Notes: generated from the sequence alone by a model not told the origin. Positions 33,845 to 44,550 are shown, counted from the first letter of the stretch. The stretch: DNA of 64,000 nucleotides from Calcarisporiella thermophila CBS 279.70 (GCF_041956535.1 NW_027192200.1:515477-579476), one strand, 5' to 3'. Made by a program: numbers and translations.

Positions 33845-34108
33845 CTATCTGACCTTTTTCTCCTCCTCCTCCTTCGTCCCCTCCTTTTCCCTTCCCGTAT
33901 GGCTTGATTCTCCAGCCTCATCTTTCGCATCGGCACTACCGCTGTCGAGCATTTTCTTTGCCATTTCTTCTTGCTTTCTGCTCCCTCGCTCCTCGAGCTT
34001 CACTATATACGGCCGAATCAATAGCCACACCACAAGTATGGCGATGGAGATGAGAACGTCCTTGGACGCAAATGTGACAATGTAATTTCCAATAGGGAGC
34101 GAATACAT
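33845..34108 (-). CDS. Small single-pass membrane protein, possibly Pga2-like
   Basis: 87 residues from ATG at 34108. A hydrophobic segment VLISIAILVVWLLIRPYIV (about 18-36) is followed by a highly charged Lys/Glu tail. The order KD..ISIAIL..W.LIRPYI.K with basic/acidic residues after it recalls Pga2, an essential yeast ER protein needed for processing of Gas1 and alkaline phosphatase. The C-terminal Pga2 block with GWG and RRR is missing, so the match is weak. The frame is open another 156 bp upstream without ATG, and an alternative upstream ATG at 34332 (different frame) could belong to a first exon I could not connect, so the N-terminus is uncertain. Confidence 0.45.
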   Translation of the reverse strand: MYSLPIGNYIVTFASKDVLISIAILVVWLLIRPYIVKLEERGSRKQEEMAKKMLDSGSADAKDEAGESSHTGREKEGTKEEEEKKVR

Positions 34109-34408
34109 CGAGTCGTTTCCGATGAATGGAGAAAGAATATTGTAAAGGAAATGGATTGTTATTTTTTTTATTGCCTGGTTACTCTCCCCTTTCTGGCATT
34201 GAATGGCCCACGTGGGGAACGATTCGTGACTATTCTCCAATCCATTTGAAGAGGAAGTAAACACCTCTTGGTCGACTTGCCACCCAAAAAAACAGAGCGG
34301 TGGAGTTGAATAGGTTTGTAACTGGTGGACATCGTTTCAACATTCAGGTTCAGCAAGCCCTTACTGGCGAAGGATCCCCTCATTCTCTATCATTTTTATC
34401 ACACCACG
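34109..34408. promoter_or_regulatory. Divergent promoter with CCCACGTGGG
   Basis: 300 bp between divergent genes. A perfect 10-bp palindrome CCCACGTGGG at 34207-34216 contains a CACGTG E-box. Confidence 0.45.
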
Positions 34409-35190
34409 ATGCCCTCGAGCGATCCCAATTCAAGCAAACGAACGGCGGCCATCTCATTCACCGGTGGAAAGGACAGCTGTCTTGCATTCCATCTTTCCCA
34501 GCCCACCTTCCATATCACCCATCTTGTGATGTTTTGCCCCGCCAACATGAACAAATTCCTTGCCCATCCGCGTGCAATAGTGCAGCTCCAGGCCAACACA
34601 TTGAACCTGCCCCTGAAGGTGATGACGATCGAGGGTCCTGATTTCCTGGAATGCTACAGGAAACGATTGCAAGAGCTACGCGATACTGGCATCGAGGTTC
34701 TGATCACAGGTATGGTCATCGGGGCCCAGGACTCCCGGCTTGTCATGACACAAGTGGGGAGACCCTCTTTATTCCTGACGCATGCTTGTTGGCCATAGGG
34801 GATATCCTGGATGTCTGTAGCAACTTCATGCCTCGTGCCGCTTCCGGCATCCTGGAGCTCCACAGGCCGCTCTGGGACATGCCGCGTGACCGGATCCTGG
34901 ACTTGCTTCGGCTCCACTCCTTTTCAGTCATGATCACTTGTGCCAGCATCTCGAAGCTCGGGGTGGAGGACGCACTCTGGCTTGTAGGGGAACGACTCGA
35001 CTCTCCTCGGGTGCAGAGCCTCTTGGAGGGGAAGCCGGGCGTGGACCGGGCGGGGGAAATGGGCGAGTTCCACACCATGGTGTTGGACGCGCCGGCCTTC
35101 CAGCATCGGTTGGAGATCGACGGAGAGAAGAGGGTGGAGGGGGATTTTGTCTTTTTCGATTTTGACGAGGCCATGCTTGTAAAGAAGTGA
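34409..35190 (+). CDS. DPH6-like: Dph6-like ATP pyrophosphatase (diphthine-ammonia ligase family)
   Basis: Two exons (34409-34709, 34799-35190; phase 1) give 230 residues. An N-type ATP pyrophosphatase P-loop SFTGGKDSCLA lies at about residues 15-25. A central region IEVLITGDILDV and a C-terminal GEFHTMVLDAPAF match the DUF71 / MJ0570 family, in which the GE.GE(Y/F)HT motif is diagnostic. Yeast Dph6 performs the last, ATP- and ammonium-dependent amidation of diphthine on EF2. That enzyme is longer and carries fused RidA-like domains, which are absent here, so this is either the short archaeal/animal-like form or a paralogue with another substrate. Confidence 0.72.
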
Positions 35191-35560
35191 GCGACGGTGC
35201 GTGGGGTGAATGGGCGCCCTTATTTCATTAAACAAGGTTGGGGAGGGATGCGGGAGGGGATCCGAAAAGATCAGGATATCACTTCCCTCCTTCCCATTTT
35301 CAAAGTCAAAGCCATTTTCGGGTGCTGCTGATGAAAATAATGCCTGATCGAAACTTTTGATTGGCAACGCGTTTACGCGTAACATTTAAAACAACGTCGC
35401 GTTCTCTTGCCTTCTTTTTCACTCTTCTCTCATTCTCAAAGAATTCATCACCATTGCAACCACGCAACATCTCTTCCCTTGATCTGCATTTTAGCCCCCC
35501 TTCCCCCTCCCCTTTCAATTCCCCTTCATCCCCCCTCCCCTTTCAACACCATTGACGAGA
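35191..35560. promoter_or_regulatory. Intergenic / upstream region of Rho gene
   Basis: Upstream region of the Rho gene; the last 160 bp are C- and T-rich, typical of a 5' UTR. No gene. Confidence 0.4.
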
Positions 35561-36564
35561 ATGTCCCCCAAGGTACGGTATCCATGGCTGCATCTGGGAG
35601 CCGCTTCATCTTACGCGTTCGAACCAATCAATCCACGATCTCGCCATGCTTGTCTGGACCGAAGCCTAACGCTAACCCTGTGGTTCTCTTTTGCATTTTG
35701 CGTAGACCATCCGCAAGAAGCTGGTTGTCGTGGGAGACGGCGGCTGCGGCAAGACAAGTCTCCTCGTGGTTTACCAGAAGCAGGATTTCCCCACAGTAAC
35801 ATCCCAATGCACAAGCGCCTTTCCACTCCCCCAGGGACCGCTGGACTAATCTTCCCTGTACTTTCTGGTAGGACTACATCCCCACGGTGTTTGAGAATTA
35901 TATTCACAACCTCCAGCTTGACAATGGCAAGCAAGTGGAGCTGGCGCTGTGGGACACGGCGGGCCAGGAAGACTACGACCGATTGCGGCCCCTCTCCTAT
36001 CCAGAAAGCGATGTGATTCTGATTTGCTTTGCTGTGGACAATCACATTTCCTTCACCAATGTACTGGACAGAGTATGTAGTTGCGAGGCGCCGCGGCGCT
36101 TAGAGGGGGGGGGGGGGAGAGGAACGGGAAAGAAAAGCTTTGATTAACCCTCTGCTATTTCTCCTATTGTTATTAGTGGCATCCAGAGGTCATGCACTTT
36201 TGCGAGAACGTGCCCAAAGTGCTGGTGGGCCTGAAGGTGGACCTGCGCGACGACCCGAAGCGGCGGGAAGAGCTTGCCGCCAAGGGCCAAAGCATGATAA
36301 CGTGGGAACAAGTAAGTCGTTTGTAGCCGCAGAGCCCTGTGCTCCTCTGCCCTCCCACTTGCGCCTGACCCATGCCGCCATCTTTTTTTTTTTTTGTCTC
36401 GATCGTAGGGCGAAAGTATGGCCAAGGAGATCAAGGCTGCGCAGTATCTAGAATGCAGTGCGAAGCTGAATCTAGGGGTGTCGGAGGTGATCGAGCAGGC
36501 CGTCAAAATCACCATGAACTGGGGAATCACGAAGCTCAAGCGAAGGCTCTGCACGGTGCTGTAG
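35561..36564 (+). CDS. Rho-family small GTPase (Rho4-like)
   Basis: Five exons (35561-35572, 35706-35795, 35872-36072, 36177-36311, 36409-36564) give 197 residues; the first coding exon is only 12 nt (MSPK). G motifs are intact: GDGGCGKTS (P-loop), effector segment [18 protein letters not shown] (switch II), VGLKVDL (the Rho version of NKXD is TKXD/LKXD) and CSAK. The C-terminus [10 protein letters not shown] is a polybasic stretch plus a CAAX box ending in Leu, predicting geranylgeranylation. Segments FPTDYIPT and [21 protein letters not shown] are closest to Rho4-type proteins, which act in septation and wall secretion, but without a tree Rho3 or a separate clade remain possible. The usual GDGA is GDGG, as in RhoD-like proteins. 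Confidence 0.9.
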
Positions 36565-37010
36565 ATTTAGCTTTTACTTTCTTTTTTTCTGCTCCTCCGC
36601 GCGCTTCCCCCTTTTATCGTGTTGTGAATTTTTTTTTCCTCCCGTTTTATCCTGTGATATTTTAATATATGAATATTTTTTTCTCCTTTCTTCTTTTCTT
36701 AATATTTTATCGATTCTATATTTTTTTTTATTCTGTAGATGTATACTTTTTTCCCCCTCCCCCATTATTTCTGAGAAATAAACGTTTGATTGACTCTTTT
36801 ATTCCTTTATCATCTACTTTCAACAGACACACTGAATAAAGAATAAAGAATAAAGAATAAGGGATAGGTGCGAGATGCGAGTATGGAATTACAAACCAAA
36901 TATTTTGGAAGAAAGAGAGAGAGAGAGAGAGAGAGAAGAAAAAGAAGAAATATACAGGCGAAATGGTTTCTACAAACAAGAAAAAGACATGATAAAAATA
37001 GGGTCGCTCT
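36565..37010. repeat. Convergent 3' region with short tandem repeats
   Basis: 3' UTR of the Rho gene, with AATAAA at about 36776. From about 36834 a GAATAAA unit is repeated four times in tandem, giving several poly(A)-like signals, and at 36909-36935 there is a (GA)n run. No gene. Confidence 0.6.
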
Positions 37011-37607
37011 TCAGTTGAGCAAGAGGCTGATGTCCGACGAGCTGCTCAGATGCTTGTGCTCCTCGTCCACGCTCTCGTGCTTGCAGTAGTCGGGGCTCTC
37101 CTCCCGGTCGGACAGGGGGAAGGAGGTGGCGGAGGAGGGCGGGGACAGGGACCCGCGCCGCAGGTTCTCATTCTCAACCTTGAGCCCCTTGTTTTCGCGC
37201 TCCAGATCGGCGATCTTCTCCTGCAGCTCTTTGATGTAGCCGCAGGCCTCCTGCAGGACGACGGTGCGGTGGATCTTCTCGCCCTGGTCCTTGGTCTTGG
37301 GGATGGCCTGGACCAGATTGCCCAGCAGCTGGTTGATGACGTCGCGCCGCTTTCTCTCCAGTCTGCTGTGGGCCTCGCGGCGCTTCTGCATCCGCTCGAG
37401 GACAATGGACGAGTCCACATTCTTGCGGTGCAGGATGGAGGCTCCATTCTGGAGCTTGAACGACTTCATGACGGAGGAGTGGGGGAGCGAGTGGGCATTG
37501 TAGCAGTGCAGGAGCGGGTCGATTGGGTGGGGACTGGGATTGTGGGGGGCGGGGGGCATGGCGAAGTCGAGCTGGAATTGCGATTCGTAGGCGGAATAGG
37601 CAGACAT
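37011..37607 (-). CDS. bHLH-leucine zipper transcription factor
   Basis: Single exon, 198 residues. The basic region RREAHSRLERKRRDVINQLL (residues 76-95) has His80, Glu84 and Arg88, the signature for binding CACGTG E-boxes. Helix 1, a loop with KTKDQGEKIHR and helix 2 (TVVLQEACGYIKELQEKI) follow, running straight into a heptad zipper with repeated Leu/Glu (residues about 126-150). The N-terminus is Pro/His-rich and the C-terminus Ser/acidic-rich, as in activation tails. It resembles USF/Cbf1/Ino-type factors, but no orthologue can be named. Two palindromic CACGTG sites occur in this window (27116 and 34207), although a target relation is only inference. Confidence 0.92.
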   Translation of the reverse strand: MSAYSAYESQFQLDFAMPPAPHNPSPHPIDPLLHCYNAHSLPHSSVMKSFKLQNGASILHRKNVDSSIVLERMQKRREAHSRLERKRRDVINQLLGNLVQAIPKTKDQGEKIHRTVVLQEACGYIKELQEKIADLERENKGLKVENENLRRGSLSPPSSATSFPLSDREESPDYCKHESVDEEHKHLSSSSDISLLLN

Positions 37608-38861
37608 GGTGGAGGGGGAGGAGGAGGGGGGAGGCCCTAACCGGACAATAAGCCAACACAAAGCAGTGCTAAGGGAACTGGGGGGGATGAAAGAATGATG
37701 CAGCCAAGGCGCTTATGAGCAGAGATGAGGCGGGGGGGGGGGCGCTGGGGGGGACGGTGCAGTCGGCCGGATTATATACAGGCAGCCAAAGGCAATGGGG
37801 GAAAAAATAGAAACGAGGGCGAGGGAGAGCGCTGGAGGGCCTAATTTTATCAGCCATTTTTTCTTTTATCCGGGCTTGACTTGCCAAGAGTGTATGCAGC
37901 GAATCTCCATCGGTGATCCCAGTTTGCCAAGAGTGCCAGGGGAGCACCAGGTGGAATTTGAACTTTTGTGATTTCTCGTGTGAGGCAGGGAGAGCCTATT
38001 TTGGGCAGCGGGGCATTTTGCATGCGTCTGCGCAGAGGCCGCAGCATGGGCAGGTGTGAGACACTGGAAAAAATTAAATGAGCAGGACTCTGATTCATCT
38101 TGGCCCGCATTCATTTGTTCCTCCCGCTCTCGGCGCCGGCCAACGGTGCCGGCGGGGGCGGGGCTGGGGCCGGCCATGCCCAAGCGGCAGCCCGTTGCCG
38201 CGCAGGCGCTGCTCGCGGGCCGCCAGCCCTCCTCCATTCCTTAGGGGCGCTTTTGGATGCTGCGGTGGGGAGGCCAGGGCCCATTCCTCCGTCTCCCTCC
38301 CGAAACGGGAGCCAGGTTAAATAAGGAATAATGCTGCCGTTTTTGGTTGGGATTCAAAGGCTTATATCTGAGCTGGAATTGGAAGCCTTGGCCAACCGTG
38401 ACGGCAGCAAAGCACACAAACCCTTTCTTTATCGCGGTATCGCAATCTAATTAAAGCAGCCCTATCAGCCTGCGTTGGCCGACCCTGTCGGAAGCCGCAC
38501 AAGGCCCTGCCTCATTTCGTGACTTATGAATTTGAACCCCCTCTTGGCCCTTCCCGCCGCCCTCAAAGCGCGCTCCTGCACGCCGTCTGCCAGGCCCCAT
38601 GGATCCAGCCCAGCTTCTATGCAAATTGCAATCTGGCCAGAGGGTCCCCCACCACCAACCCTCCCCGCCCGCCCGCCCCCTCGGGCTTATTTCTAATCCG
38701 CTTTATTTTTTGAGCTCTGGCTCGCATTTTTCCCATGATTTCCTTCGCCAACCTGTCCGCAGGGAACGGCAGAAAAGCCTCCCCCCTCCGGGGGCGTTCG
38801 CCCTTCTCCTCTTTTCCCCTAACTGACCTGCCGCCTCCTGCTGGAGCCTGGGGAAAATCCA
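37608..38861. other. Intergenic, divergent bHLH / CPDase promoters
   Basis: About 1.25 kb between divergent genes; G11 run at 37732-37742 and a GC-rich block near 38100-38300. Long for this window, in keeping with a regulated transcription-factor gene. No gene supported. Confidence 0.4.
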
Positions 38862-39431
38862 ATGTCTGAATTCAAAGGCTACTCCCTCTGGCTCGCTCCA
38901 TCCCCGTCCTCGCCCGCCTACCAGCATGCAGGCTCGCTCATCAAGGCCCTTGCGGCCCGCTACGCAACCTCCCGCTTCGATCCTCACGTGACCCTGCTCT
39001 CGCCCATCAAGGCAACGCCGGACGAAATCCGCGCCGCCTTCGACGGCATCCGCAGGAGCATCGACCCGGGCCTCGGTGGCAAAAGAATCGTCCGGATCGG
39101 CATCAAGGAGATCGTCACCAAACCGCTGCACTACCAGTGCGTGGTGCTCCATGTCGGCGGGGACAACCTCCAGCCCCTCTACGATGCCACGGAGCTCGCT
39201 TTCTATGGCAAGAAGACCCCCTACTTCTCCCATCTCTCGCTGGTGTACGGCGATTTAAGCGAGGAGACGAGGCGAGAGATCGCCGACTACGTGGAGAGAG
39301 GAGAGTGGTTCCGCGATGACACCGAGTCGGACTGGCGAAAGGCGCTGTCATTCGAGGCGGACCGCGTGCTCATTGTGGATACATCGGGGAGGCCTGAGGA
39401 ATGGAGCATCAAGGGTGAGATACCTTTATAG
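38862..39431 (+). CDS. CPD1: 2',3'-cyclic phosphodiesterase, Cpd1 type (2H family)
   Basis: Single exon, 189 residues. Two 2H motifs are present: FDPHVTLLS with His42 and Thr44, and FSHLSLVYGD with His124 and Ser126; the two histidines catalyse opening of the cyclic phosphate. The length and spacing fit the fungal/plant CPDase family, which hydrolyses ADP-ribose 1'',2''-cyclic phosphate, a by-product of tRNA splicing, and in vitro 2',3'-cyclic nucleotides. The start SEFKGYSLWLAPS resembles other members. No targeting signal; likely Golgi/cytosolic as in yeast, unknown here. Confidence 0.88.
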   Translation: MSEFKGYSLWLAPSPSSPAYQHAGSLIKALAARYATSRFDPHVTLLSPIKATPDEIRAAFDGIRRSIDPGLGGKRIVRIGIKEIVTKPLHYQCVVLHVGGDNLQPLYDATELAFYGKKTPYFSHLSLVYGDLSEETRREIADYVERGEWFRDDTESDWRKALSFEADRVLIVDTSGRPEEWSIKGEIPL

Positions 39432-39883
39432 ACGCTGCCAGGGACGATGGCGAGCCTGTTTATTTGGGTGCAACCACGGGATCCTCCCGCCTTCTATATC
39501 GTCCTGCTTATGTATTATGTATATTCGAGGTAGCAAAATGGAAGGGAAAACATGAAAGGGGGAGGAAAAAGTGCAAACAATGGAAACGAAATAATAAAAA
39601 TAATGAATAAAATAGGGTTGGTTGAATGTCAAGACTAGAGAAGAGAGAAATAAGGAAATAAAAAAGAACACTATATAGTATGCATCCTATGGCATTTTTT
39701 TTCCCACATGGTATTTATATACACAAAGTAATAGCATGCTAATTAAAGGAGGAGGAAAAAATAGGAAGCCGCACCATCATGCAACCCTGAGTGTAAGAGC
39801 CGATAGAAGGAGCAAAGAAAAAATAGAAAGCTACGGAAACGATCAACCCAATGTCGGGGGAGGGGAGGCGTCCGGCCATCGTG
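39432..39883. other. Convergent 3' region
   Basis: AT-rich spacer with AATAAA near 39600. No gene. Confidence 0.5.
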
Positions 39884-42800
39884 CTAGGACGCGCGGTCCT
39901 CTTTTGAAGACGAAGCCCCTCCGCGACTCTCCTCGGCATTCCCCTCATCCAAAAGGACGCTGGCATTACAGCTGCTCACCGTCGACACCGTCTCACTGAC
40001 TCCCCCGCCCAGCCGCAACAGCTCATCCTGGTGGAAGAGGGGGCCGTGGTCGTCCTCGCTCACCGCAACGCTCCCGGTCCCCTCCGACGTCTCCGTCAGC
40101 CTCCCCCGGGGCCTATCGGACACTAGGGTGGTGTGCTCGGCGCTGCTGCTATCGCCGCTCTCGAACTCACTGCCCTCGCTGGCACACCCGTCCCCCTCCA
40201 CCCCTTCGCCCCTCGCCTCCCGCAGCTGAAGCTGGGTCGTGGCCCTCAGGATGGCCATCATGTCGTGGTCGTGCAGCTGCTTCATCCACATGTCGTGGTA
40301 GAGCCCGTCCTGGTTCTGCATCAGCTCCGTGTGGCGCCCCCGCTCCACTATCTCGCCGTTCCGCAGCACCAGGATCAGATCGGCGTTGACGATGGTGGAG
40401 AGCCGGTGGGCAATCACCAGGGTGGTTCGGTTGGTGGTCATGCGCCGCAGGGAGCGGTGGATCAGCCTCTCGGTGGCCGAGTCCATGGCGCTCGTCGCCT
40501 CATCCAGCAGGACAATGGGCGGGTTTTTGAGCAGCGTGCGTGCTATGGCCACGCGCTGCTTCTCTCCTCCGCTTAGACGCATGCCCCGTTCACCCACACG
40601 CGTTGCGTATCCTAAACAGAAGGCCAAAAGGTTAGGCTGCATCGTCTGCCGTCCCGGGCAAGGGCAGGGGTACCTTCTGGGAAACTGCTGATCTGGTTGT
40701 GAATGTGGGCCGCGGTGGCCGCCTCCTCAACCTCCAGATCCGTCGCGTCTATCCGGCCATAACGTATGTTGTAGCGTAGGGTGTCATTAAACAAAACGGG
40801 GTCCTACCAAGGAAGCAAGGGTTCGTGCAAGATAGGTGAGAGGGGGGGGGGGGGAAGAAAGACGGCCCGGAGAGAGGGCAAGGCCTTACTTGTGGGACAA
40901 TGCCAATCTGCTTGCGAAGGTCCCCTTGGCGCACATGGCGGATGTCCTGGCCGTCGATCAGGATTCGGCCGCTGTTGACATCGTAAAACCGGAAGAGTAG
41001 GCGAATAAGGGTGGACTTGCCAGACCCCGACGGCCCAACCAGCGCCACCGTTGCGCCTGGCTCGACGGTGAAGGAAATGTTGCGCAGGGTCGGAGAGCGC
41101 TTATCATAGCTGAAGGACACGTTCTCTGTAGTAGGGGAGGGGGGAGGAGGGGGAGGCAAGCTTAGGAGGGAACCCTGGCACAGAAAGAGAAAGCACCGCC
41201 TACTTACCAAACTTGACTTCGCCACGCTTGACAACACAGGGCGCCGCCTGGGGCAGGTCCTTCACCTCCATCGGCTCCTGGAACAAATCGAGCATCTTCT
41301 CCATGTCGACAAAGTTCTTCTGCAGCTGTCGATAGTAGGTTCCAAACCTAGGTTGGGTTGTTTGGAGGTCATCATAACAGGTTAGGTGAGCGGGGCCACG
41401 AAAAACCCAATTCGAAATAAAGTTTCATCCAGCTTACCAATTCAGTGGGCCGTAGAGCTGCAGGATGTATCCCATGTACAAGGCAAAGTCGCCCACCGTC
41501 ATCTTCCCGTCCACGATGCGCCGCGCCACCAGCAAACACCCCGCGAGCAAACCCACCTGGATGATACAGTTCTGGGTTAGCTTGAGCGCGGCGGTCGCGA
41601 AGTTGGACATCCACTCCGCGCTCTGGTAGTCGAGCACCGCGTTCAGATACTGCTGAACCTCGAACTTCTCCGCGGCGTAGAGCTTCACCGTCTCGTAGTT
41701 GATCAGCGAGTCGACTGGGGGAGGGGAGGGGAGGGGAGGGGATTGAGAGAGGAGCTCAGCGAGAGCGAATGGGAAAGAAGAGGGAGGGCGGATAATTACC
41801 TGCTTTGGCCTCCATGTTGTTGTCCAATAGATTGGCCTCGCGACGATACTTGGTGCGCCACTCGGTCAGGACGACCGTGCTGAAGATGTAGAGCGTCATG
41901 GTGATGAACACAATGGCCCCGAAGTAGAAATCCAGTTTCCAGGTCATGACCATGCACGCAACGACCACGTCCATCAGGGTCGGGATGATGTTGAAAAAGA
42001 TCGAGGAGAGGATCGTGACGATGGAGGAAACGCCTCGGTCTATCCGGACGGGTTAGCATTAAGGGGGGAGTGAAATGACCAGGAAAAAGAAAACGCAGTA
42101 GCCAACCTTGCACGCGCAGAATCTCGCCCGTCTTGCGCTGGAGGTGGAAGCGGAGCGAGAGGTGGAGCAGGTGCTCAAACATCTTCACCTGAAGCTGGCG
42201 GGTGGTGAACTACAAAGCATGGAGAGACGATCGTCAGTGTTTTTTTTATTTTGGAAAGAAAGCAGGGGCAAACAAGCGGCTACCTGGCCGATGGGCAGCC
42301 AAAGGAACTGCTCGGCCGTCGAGATGAGCCCCACGCCGCCCTGCATGAACCTCAGGAAGACAAAGATCAGGATCTCATGCCAGGCGAACCTCTTCTCCTC
42401 CAGAGCGTCGATGACGAATTTCTGCTGGATGGGCACGAGCACGTTGACCACGCGGTGCCCGATCAGCAGCACGAAGCACACCAGGAACCGCAGCTGGAGG
42501 CCGCGGTCGTGATGCGGCCAGAGGAACGGGAAGAGCTTGGGGAACTTGGTGAGGAACTCGCCGGCCGTCTTGGGGGGCTTGTACTTGGGGTCATCGCTCA
42601 TGCTGTACATCTTAGGCGAGGTATACGGGTCGGCGGCGGATTGCTCGAGGTCGCCGTTCTCTTGCGTCGCGGGGGGGTCGGTGGAGACGAAGGTGCCGTA
42701 GCGTGCGGTGGACGACACGCCAGCGTGTCCCCCACCCGTGCTCTGCGCTATCCGCACGCGCAGCCACAGCAGCACCCCTGTGCAGGCGACCAGCGCGAGA

Positions 42801-43525
42801 AGCAGCGCATACCGCACCGTGAACGCCAAAAAGACGGGCCAGTTGAGCGCGAATGCAGAGGCCTCCGCGTCCCCGGAGGCTGGATGCGTGAGATATACAA
42901 TGAAGTGGTAGAGCTCAAGGTTGGAGAGCAGAAATGCAAAGAAACAGAACCCCAGAGTGGAGGCACTCGGGTAGGTGGCGATGTCGCGGCGCTCCTTCCG
43001 CAGCCGAGAGAGATGGAGGCCCCACGTGAGGCTTCGAGCGGCGGGGGCCAAGAGCAGATAGAGCGGGGTGGGCGAGGCCGACCCTAGCGAGGTGCCGAGC
43101 ATCCACAGCGTCTCGGCCGATGTCACAAGGAGGATGAGGCGGGTGAGGAGGGCGGTTGCGGTTGCAAGGCTTTCGAGCTTTGCGAAAGGCTGCGGGCGCC
43201 GATGGGACAGGGGCTCGGCATCATCTGGTAGAGGGAGAGCGCGAGGGTTAGCGACAAGAAAAGGGGCGGCATTTTGGGGAGGGAAAAAAGAAAAATCGCA
43301 ATCAAGGCCCCATGCCCTACCTGACAGGAGGCGAGCGGCGGATGGCGAGCGGGGAGATTCTCGAGAATGGCGCCGATAGCAGAATGCAGCAACGCATGTG
43401 TAGAGCAGGAGCGGCACAATGGAGATGGCTTCGAGGGAGCATGGAGACAATCGCCCGCTGTAGAAGAATGGCTGCTGACACATGTATGAGGCTGAGTGCA
43501 GCGCAAATGACCGGGCATCCGGCAT
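39884..43525 (-). CDS. HMT1-like: ABC half-transporter, HMT1/ABCB6 type
   Basis: Nine exons (43525-43321, 43224-42284, 42209-42107, 42039-41800, 41714-41438, 41347-41208, 41125-40890, 40803-40674, 40611-39884) join in frame to 999 residues. The N-terminal ~300 residues hold several membrane spans (the TMD0-like extension of HMT1/ABCB6), then a six-helix ABC core ([12 protein letters not shown] to YGPLNW). The nucleotide-binding domain has Walker [10 protein letters not shown] (about 668), the Q-loop [12 protein letters not shown], signature LSGGEKQR (about 770), Walker [11 protein letters not shown] and H-loop AHRLST. Pombe Hmt1 moves phytochelatins/heavy metals into the vacuole; ABCB6 acts on porphyrins. 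The last ~120 residues are an acidic Ser/Gly-rich tail. The acidic tail and N-terminal length are longer than usual (about 830). The intron at 41799-41715 carries a (GGGGA)n tract. Confidence 0.9.
41715..41750. repeat. (GGGGA)n tract inside an intron
   Basis: About five GGGGA units at 41716-41742 in the ABC-transporter intron. Four or more G4 runs with single-base loops meet the pattern for a G-quadruplex on the + strand (non-template for this minus-strand gene is the C-rich strand). Confidence 0.65.
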
Positions 43526-44364
43526 AGCTGTGTCGAAGGTGGATGGCGAGAGGGGCCGGGAGAGAAGAGAAGAGAAGCAAGCGGGCCGGCGGGAGAAAAA
43601 AAAAAAATCGCGGGCGGGCGAGAAGGCTAGCGTAAGGTGCAAATACAGGTATAGGAGGTGTCAAAAGTAAAAAAAGTTTTTTGCAACTCTAAATTGAAGG
43701 AGTTGGCGGAATTTCCAGGCGGATTTCGTCGATTCGCCAATGCCGCGCTTGCCCGCAAGTGGGGGCCGCGATATCAGCTGTGCCCGCGCGTCTTGCGCAG
43801 GGGTGGGGCGGCCTCCGCGCCCGCCGCAACCCAGCCGCAGGCTCAGGCGGCGGCGGGCCAGGCACGAGGGGGAGGTGGGAAGCTGCCGCGCAGGGCAGCG
43901 AATACTAGAAGCTGCACCGCGTTTGGGAGCGTGGCCCGGCTTCCCATTAGCCAGCCCTTTGGCCCGCTCGTCTCTCCACAGCCAATCACCCCCATTTAAT
44001 AAGACTGAGATTCCCAAATGAAATCGCCCGCTTGCATGAAATCGATGGAATCCTAAATCGCTCGCCAAATCGCCGGCCCTTCTGATCGGGTCCGAGGGCT
44101 GCCTTGGCGCTGGAAACTTCTTTGCAGCGTTCTTTTCTTCTTCTCCACTGCGCCGCGGCGGACGCCAACGGCGCGTGGGTGCGGCGCCCGCCGAGCAGAA
44201 TGCGTGCATTCCGCCGGCCATAGATTTCAGTTTGGTGCATCAACTTTGTTTTATTCATTCTAGTACGAAATACATGAGGATAAATTTACAATGCCCATCT
44301 CCATCATCGCTTTGCCGGCCCTGAGCCAGCCCGGAGGGGGTGGCCTAGTCCAGCTCACTCCAGC
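43526..44364. other. Upstream region of ABC transporter; 3' region of small gene
   Basis: GC-rich promoter region for the minus-strand ABC gene. A minus-strand AATAAA at about 44250 (TTTATT on the + strand) could end the small gene at 44365. No other gene. Confidence 0.4.
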
Positions 44365-44550
44365 CTAGTCCAAGGACAGCGGCGTTATGGGCCCCGGCAC
44401 ACTGATAATGTAGGGGCGCAGGACCGGCGTTGCATTAGGGCGGGAAGGGAGAGCATTTGGGTCTGGCGGGGGTCGCGACGCGCAGGTTGCGGAGAGCGGG
44501 TTCGGAATAGAGGCTTCGAGCGCACTGGGGTTGCTGGAGAACTCGTCCAT
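44365..44550 (-). CDS. Possible 61-residue protein
   Basis: ATG at 44550, stop at 44365. The peptide begins MDEFSSNPSALEASIPNPLS and is Pro/Ser-rich with no known motif. Its support is contextual: a TATATAG on the minus strand at about 44615 lies 65 bp upstream of ATG, a near-CRE ACGTCA is farther up, and an AATAAA sits about 115 bp downstream of the stop. It could equally be a non-coding transcript. Confidence 0.35.
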   Translation of the reverse strand: MDEFSSNPSALEASIPNPLSATCASRPPPDPNALPSRPNATPVLRPYIISVPGPITPLSLD

